Of a stretch of DNA of 64,000 nucleotides, positions 60,333 to 64,000 are shown piece after piece. Every line of letters starts with the position of its first letter. Position 1 is the first letter of the stretch. The stretch covers positions 1-64,000 of the forward strand of contig JAJQHJ010000003.1 in the NCBI GenBank assembly GCA_021199795.1, read 5' to 3'. The notes under the pieces are model-generated. The model did no database searches, was not told where the DNA came from, and saw nothing but the letters and a program-made list of their open reading frames with translations. The position numbers and the translations under genes were made by a program. Source of the stretch: Oscillospiraceae bacterium (GTDB lineage: Bacteria > Bacillota > Clostridia > Oscillospirales > Ruminococcaceae).

Positions 60333-62246
60333 TCATTCCTGCATTTCAAGCCATTTGTCCATGAGCTCATTCAGCTCGTTTTTCCTTTCATCAAGACCCC
60401 GGCACAGTTCGTCCATTTTCTGATAGTCCGAGGCAATTTCAGGCTGGCAAATAAGCTCCTCCGTATCCTTGATTTCCTGCTCAAGATTTGCGATTTGTTT
60501 CTCAAGCTCCTGGATTTCCTGCTTTCTTCTGACGTCCTCGGCACGCTGGGATTTGGTGCGGTATTGCTTCTTCTCCGGCTGGGCAGGCGAGGGGACAGCA
60601 GCTTTTAGCTCTTCAGCCTTTTCGAGCTCTCTGGCTTTAAGATAATCGTCATAGTTTCCCTTGTATTCATAAGCCTTGCCGTCCCTGATTTCTACAATCC
60701 TGTCGGCAATTTTGTTTAAGAGATACCTGTCATGGGAAACAAACAGTATCGTTCCGGTGTATTCTTTCAGAGCGTCCTCGAGAACCTCTTTTGTGGAGAT
60801 ATCAAGGTGATTGGTCGGCTCGTCGAGTATCAGGAAGTTCCCTCGCTTGAGCGACATCAGTGCAAAACTCAGCTTTGTCTTTTCGCCACCACTGATAACT
60901 CCGACCTCCTTGAAGACGTTTTCACCCGTCAGAAGAACGCTTCCCAGGACGCTTCTCACCTCATAGTCAGTCATTCTCGGGTATCTGCGGTGAATCTCTT
61001 CTATAACTGTGTTGTTCGGGTTCAGATACTCATTTTTCTGGTCGTAATAGGCGAGCTTTACATTCTGAGCCCAGTTGATTCTGCCTTTCGAGTGTGGGTT
61101 GATGCCCTGAATGGTCTTTAAGATTGTGGTCTTTCCCGTTCCGTTCTTACCGATGATGCCGACCTTGTCGCCGCGTCTCATGTTAAGAGAAAAGCTTTCA
61201 AGAAGCACTTTCCCGCCAGCCGAAATATCCACATTCTCAGCCGAGAAAACCTCCTTAGGCGGTTCAATATCGTATTCAAGCCGGATCTTTGCTGATTTTT
61301 CATACATTTTCGGTTTCTCAACTGCGTTGTCCACAATCCTGTCAAGCATGTGCTGTTTTGACTTTGCCGCTTTAGCACTTGCTGCACTGACTCTGTTCTT
61401 GTCGATGAAGAACTGGAGCTCCTTTATCTTCTCCTGCTCAGCTTCGTAGAGCTTTTCCTGCCTCAGGTTGTCCTCACGCTTCTGTTTTACGTAGAAGCTG
61501 TAGTTTCCGCTGTATGACTTAAACCTGCCATCCTCAATTTCGCAGATTCTCGTGCAGACCTTATCTAAGAAGTACCTGTTATGAGATACAACCAATATCG
61601 CTCCCTTGTAGTCAAGCAGGTAGTCCTCAAGCCATGTCATGGTGTCAAGATCCAGATGGTTTGTCGGCTCATCGAGTATAAGAAGCGACGGTGACTCAAG
61701 AAGCAGCTTCGCCAGCGACAGCCTTGTCCTCTCGCCACCCGAAAGGGAATTTACAGACCTTGACAAATCCAGCCCCGAAAATCCCATGCCGTTCAGGACA
61801 GTCTTTATTTTCACGTCGATAAGGTAGCCCTCGTTGTTCTCAAAGTGTGTGCTGATTTGCGAATACTCAGCTTCGGCTTTTTCACGCTCGCTTTCAGAAA
61901 GGTTTCCCGAAAGTGCCTCCTCAAGCTCAGCCATTCTTTCATGCTCTCTGTCAAGTTCATAAAATGGCTTTCTCATTTCTTCAGCAACTGAACATTCTGC
62001 CGAAAGCCCGACACCCTGTTCAAGATACCCTATACGGCAGTTCCCGGAAAAGCTGAGCCTGCCCTCGTTTTCAGGGGACGGGTCATAGCCCAGGTGACCT
62101 GTGATGATAGAAAGAAGAGTAGTCTTTCCGCAGCCGTTCCTGCCGACAAGACCTATCCTCTCGCCCTCGTTTATAGTGAAGTTTATATCACGTAACAGCG
62201 GCTCACCGTTAAAATATTTCCAGATTTTTTCAAGAGAGCAAAGCAT
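60333..62246 (-). CDS. ABC-F family ATPase (ribosome-associated)
   Basis: A 637-residue soluble protein with two ABC ATPase domains and no membrane segment. First domain: Walker A GRNGCGKTT (about residues 36-44), LSGGERTRLS, LLILDEPTNHLD. Second domain: GKNGTGKTT (about 365-373), ISGGEKTKLS, FLILDEPTNHLD. A charged inter-domain linker (about 235-300) is the P-site tRNA interaction motif, and a C-terminal coiled coil (about 570-637) resembles Uup/YdiF members. ABC-F proteins act on the ribosome, relieving stalls or protecting against antibiotics; which role applies here cannot be told. Confidence 0.92.
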   Translation of the reverse strand: MLCSLEKIWKYFNGEPLLRDINFTINEGERIGLVGRNGCGKTTLLSIITGHLGYDPSPENEGRLSFSGNCRIGYLEQGVGLSAECSVAEEMRKPFYELDREHERMAELEEALSGNLSESEREKAEAEYSQISTHFENNEGYLIDVKIKTVLNGMGFSGLDLSRSVNSLSGGERTRLSLAKLLLESPSLLILDEPTNHLDLDTMTWLEDYLLDYKGAILVVSHNRYFLDKVCTRICEIEDGRFKSYSGNYSFYVKQKREDNLRQEKLYEAEQEKIKELQFFIDKNRVSAASAKAAKSKQHMLDRIVDNAVEKPKMYEKSAKIRLEYDIEPPKEVFSAENVDISAGGKVLLESFSLNMRRGDKVGIIGKNGTGKTTILKTIQGINPHSKGRINWAQNVKLAYYDQKNEYLNPNNTVIEEIHRRYPRMTDYEVRSVLGSVLLTGENVFKEVGVISGGEKTKLSFALMSLKRGNFLILDEPTNHLDISTKEVLEDALKEYTGTILFVSHDRYLLNKIADRIVEIRDGKAYEYKGNYDDYLKARELEKAEELKAAVPSPAQPEKKQYRTKSQRAEDVRRKQEIQELEKQIANLEQEIKDTEELICQPEIASDYQKMDELCRGLDERKNELNELMDKWLEMQE

Positions 62247-62427
62247 ACTTTTTACCTCTGTATTTTGATGAATTTTTGGCTTGCAGTACTAAAGAATCAG
62301 CTTGCGCAGCGGATTCAAAAGTGATAAATTGGTATTGTCAGGACGGCAACAGGTGAAAATGCTCTGTGGTCGTCACATTTACAAGGAATTCAACTTATAT
62401 ATTTTGGTGTTTCCCCGTTCAAAAGAG

Positions 62428-62466
62428 AAAGCAAGGCAGTCCATTTCAGGGCTGCTTTGCTTTTAT
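62428..62466. terminator. Terminator after the AraC gene
   Basis: AAAGCAAGGCAG pairs with CTGCTTTGCTTT (one G-T pair), with T-rich tails in both directions; mainly serves the minus-strand AraC gene ending at 62482. Confidence 0.8.
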
Positions 62467-62481
62467 AGTTTTTCGGGGTGG

Positions 62482-63357
62482 TCAGTCGGCTGTGCTTTCG
62501 TCCTTGACCGTTTTCACACTTTTTGCAGGATTCATGAACGATTCGCGATACTGAGTCGGCGGCATCCCCTCAAGCTCCTTGAATCGCCTGTTGAAGCTCC
62601 GTACACTCGAAAATCCGCATTCGTATGCAATCTCAGACATCGGCTTGAGTGTGCTTATAAGCATAGTTTTTGCCATGGCAATTCTCTTGGTGCCTATGTA
62701 GTGGTTGAGAGTCATGTTGAAGTTCTTTGAGAATACGCTTGAAACGTAGCAGGGGACGATGTTCAAAGCACTCGCTATGCTCTTAAGAGACAAATCAGAG
62801 GTGATGTTGTCATCGACATAGGCGAGTAATTTCCTGCATACCTGGTAGCTTGAGAGCCTGTCTTCTCTTTCCTCAAACTCTCCGCCTGAATAGGCGGGCA
62901 TCATTCCGGAAAGAAGAACCGACAAAAGCCCTTTCACAACAGTCTTTCCGACGTTGTACTTGTGCGAAAATTCGATAAGAAACGGAATCTGAGCCTGCGC
63001 AAATTCCGGGCATCTGTCCCTGTCCAGAATTACAAATGGAGTTTTCGTGCTTTCAAAGAATGACATGAAATCGAGTAAGAAATCTGTTCCGAATATGAAT
63101 GTGCTGGTCGAGCCGGGAATGGTGTAGTGCATCGAATGAATTGTGTGCGGACATATCAGAACTCCTCCGCCTGTGCTGACAGTGAGCTCTCTTCCGTCAA
63201 CCATGAACATGACCTCGCCGCTTTCGACTATGTCAAGCTCAACCTGACTGTGAAGATGTCCGGAGGTCTTGACATTGTCGCTGGTGTAAGCGACAATCCC
63301 ATATTTCGCTACCTGTTCGTTCCATTCCTCATACTTGAAATTTTCTGTGTCCTTCAT
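62482..63357 (-). CDS. AraC family transcriptional regulator
   Basis: A 291-residue regulator with an N-terminal cupin domain (GHLHSQVELDIVESGEVMFMVDG, GGVLICPHTIHSMHY) and a C-terminal AraC DNA-binding domain (about 190-275; LSLKSIASALNIVPCYVSSVFSKNF, MSEIAYECGFSSVRSFNRRFKE, MPPTQYRES). I take ATG 63357, with AAGGAGGG twelve bases upstream; a longer frame to 63426 has no start signal. It lies next to the uronate isomerase gene on the same strand and probably controls hexuronate use. Confidence 0.9.
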   Translation of the reverse strand: MKDTENFKYEEWNEQVAKYGIVAYTSDNVKTSGHLHSQVELDIVESGEVMFMVDGRELTVSTGGGVLICPHTIHSMHYTIPGSTSTFIFGTDFLLDFMSFFESTKTPFVILDRDRCPEFAQAQIPFLIEFSHKYNVGKTVVKGLLSVLLSGMMPAYSGGEFEEREDRLSSYQVCRKLLAYVDDNITSDLSLKSIASALNIVPCYVSSVFSKNFNMTLNHYIGTKRIAMAKTMLISTLKPMSEIAYECGFSSVRSFNRRFKELEGMPPTQYRESFMNPAKSVKTVKDESTAD

Positions 63358-63444
63358 AATGTAAATGTTCCCTCCTTGCGGATTTAAGTCAAAGCGTATT
63401 ATATCATAATAAGTCGTCACTTTCAAGTGCCGATTCTGCCAAAA

Positions 63445-64000
63445 TTACATCATCCCAAAGTATCTGGCAGCATTATTATAGCTGATACCCTCGATGATAT
63501 CCTTGAGAGCTTTCTCATCATCCGGGTACTCTCCGCTTTCGACCCAATCACCGACTATGTCGCAAAGGATTCTTCTGAAATATTCATGGCGCGTATAGGA
63601 GAGGAAGCTTCTCGAATCGGTGAGCATTCCAACAAAGTTGCCAAGGAGTGAAAGGCTCGCGAGAGAGCGCATATGGGCATCCATTCCCACCTTTGAATCC
63701 TGGAACCACCATGCCGCACCGTGCTGAATCTTTCCCATAGCTTCAGTTCCCTGGAAGCTGCCGATGATGGTGTCAATCATAGCGTTGTCGCCCGGGTTGA
63801 GGGAATAGACAATAGTCTTCGGAAGCTTGTTCTTAATGTCAAGAGCGTTGAGGAAGCCTGCAAGCTCTTTTGAATTGTCCTTGGTCAGGATGCAGTCAAA
63901 TCCAGTGTCTGCACCGATGGAGTTGAAGAGGCGGGTGTTCGCGCTTCTCTGAACGCCGAAGTGGAGCTGCATGACGATATTCTTCTCGGCATACTGCTCA
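63445..64000 (-). CDS. uxaC: Uronate (glucuronate/galacturonate) isomerase, C-terminal part
   Basis: The frame enters from the right edge and ends at 63445, giving about 185 C-terminal residues. MQLHFGVQRSANTRLF, IQHGAAWWFQDSKVGMDAHM and FVGMLTDSRSFLSYTRHEYFRR are UxaC hallmarks. The enzyme converts D-glucuronate to fructuronate and D-galacturonate to tagaturonate, the first step of hexuronate (pectin-derived sugar) breakdown. The start lies outside the window. The AraC regulator gene follows about 90 bases on, on the same strand. Confidence 0.95.
   Translation of the reverse strand, partial: EQYAEKNIVMQLHFGVQRSANTRLFNSIGADTGFDCILTKDNSKELAGFLNALDIKNKLPKTIVYSLNPGDNAMIDTIIGSFQGTEAMGKIQHGAAWWFQDSKVGMDAHMRSLASLSLLGNFVGMLTDSRSFLSYTRHEYFRRILCDIVGDWVESGEYPDDEKALKDIIEGISYNNAARYFGMM

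Overview
The window looks like a chromosomal segment of a strictly anaerobic gut or rumen Clostridia (Bacillota, probably an Oscillospirales/Ruminococcus-like lineage). I infer this from Gram-positive surface proteins with sortase signals, a class C sortase pilus operon, an [FeFe] hydrogenase linked to a GltD-like flavoprotein, GH9 and GH31 glycosidases, MEP-pathway ispE, strong AGGAGG-type ribosome sites and TTGACA/TATAAT promoters. No rRNA, CRISPR array or insertion-sequence transposase was seen; one tRNA is present.

Layout. 1-11.9 kb is an accessory island: the tail of an upstream gene, a DUF4391 protein, an AlbA_2/Schlafen-type ATP-binding protein, a type III restriction-modification pair (mod with a one-base frameshift, res intact), a convergent OLD-family ATPase/TOPRIM nuclease, a small coiled-coil protein and a large serine recombinase. 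12.2-20.2 kb is a three-gene pilus operon: a giant SpaA-like tip adhesin with a degenerate CHAP-like domain, a backbone pilin and a class C sortase. It is followed by tRNA-Gly(CCC) and, about 160 bp on, a copy of the tRNA 3' end.

20.5-26.4 kb (minus strand) holds an ECF sigma factor/DUF4179 pair and an operon of Lrp-type regulator, aminotransferase, ispE and a PflA-like radical SAM protein. 26.5-33.0 kb (plus) has a small-peptide or small-RNA locus with a consensus promoter, then two zinc-ribbon ABC exporters flanking a DUF1854 protein, then a broken SpoU-type RNA methyltransferase. The second ABC gene appears to start at ACG. 33-34.7 kb is a leaderless GH9 glycosidase on the minus strand.

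34.8-42.4 kb (plus) has a PadR-HAAS-DUF4097 envelope module, an orphan HlyD-type lipoprotein, thymidine kinase, a GH31 alpha-glucosidase and an SDR dehydrogenase. 42.5-50.4 kb has a leucine-rich-repeat surface protein with an NPTTG sorting signal and a Gld-like ABC operon ending in DUF4340. 50.4-55.4 kb (minus) has a Crp/Fnr regulator with a NitT/TauT-type ABC importer, and an ABC exporter preceded by a possible 23-residue peptide gene. 55.5-59.2 kb is the hydrogenase pair. 59.2-64 kb (minus) has two AraC regulators, an ABC-F ATPase and the C-terminal part of uronate isomerase running off the window.

Three otherwise conserved genes (mod, the SpoU methyltransferase, the second ABC exporter) each carry a small lesion or odd start. 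Raw-read confirmation would separate real decay from sequence error. The least familiar assemblies are the AlbA_2/DUF4391/type III/OLD island, the zinc-ribbon ABC-DUF1854-ABC module, and the tiny peptide gene upstream of an ABC exporter.
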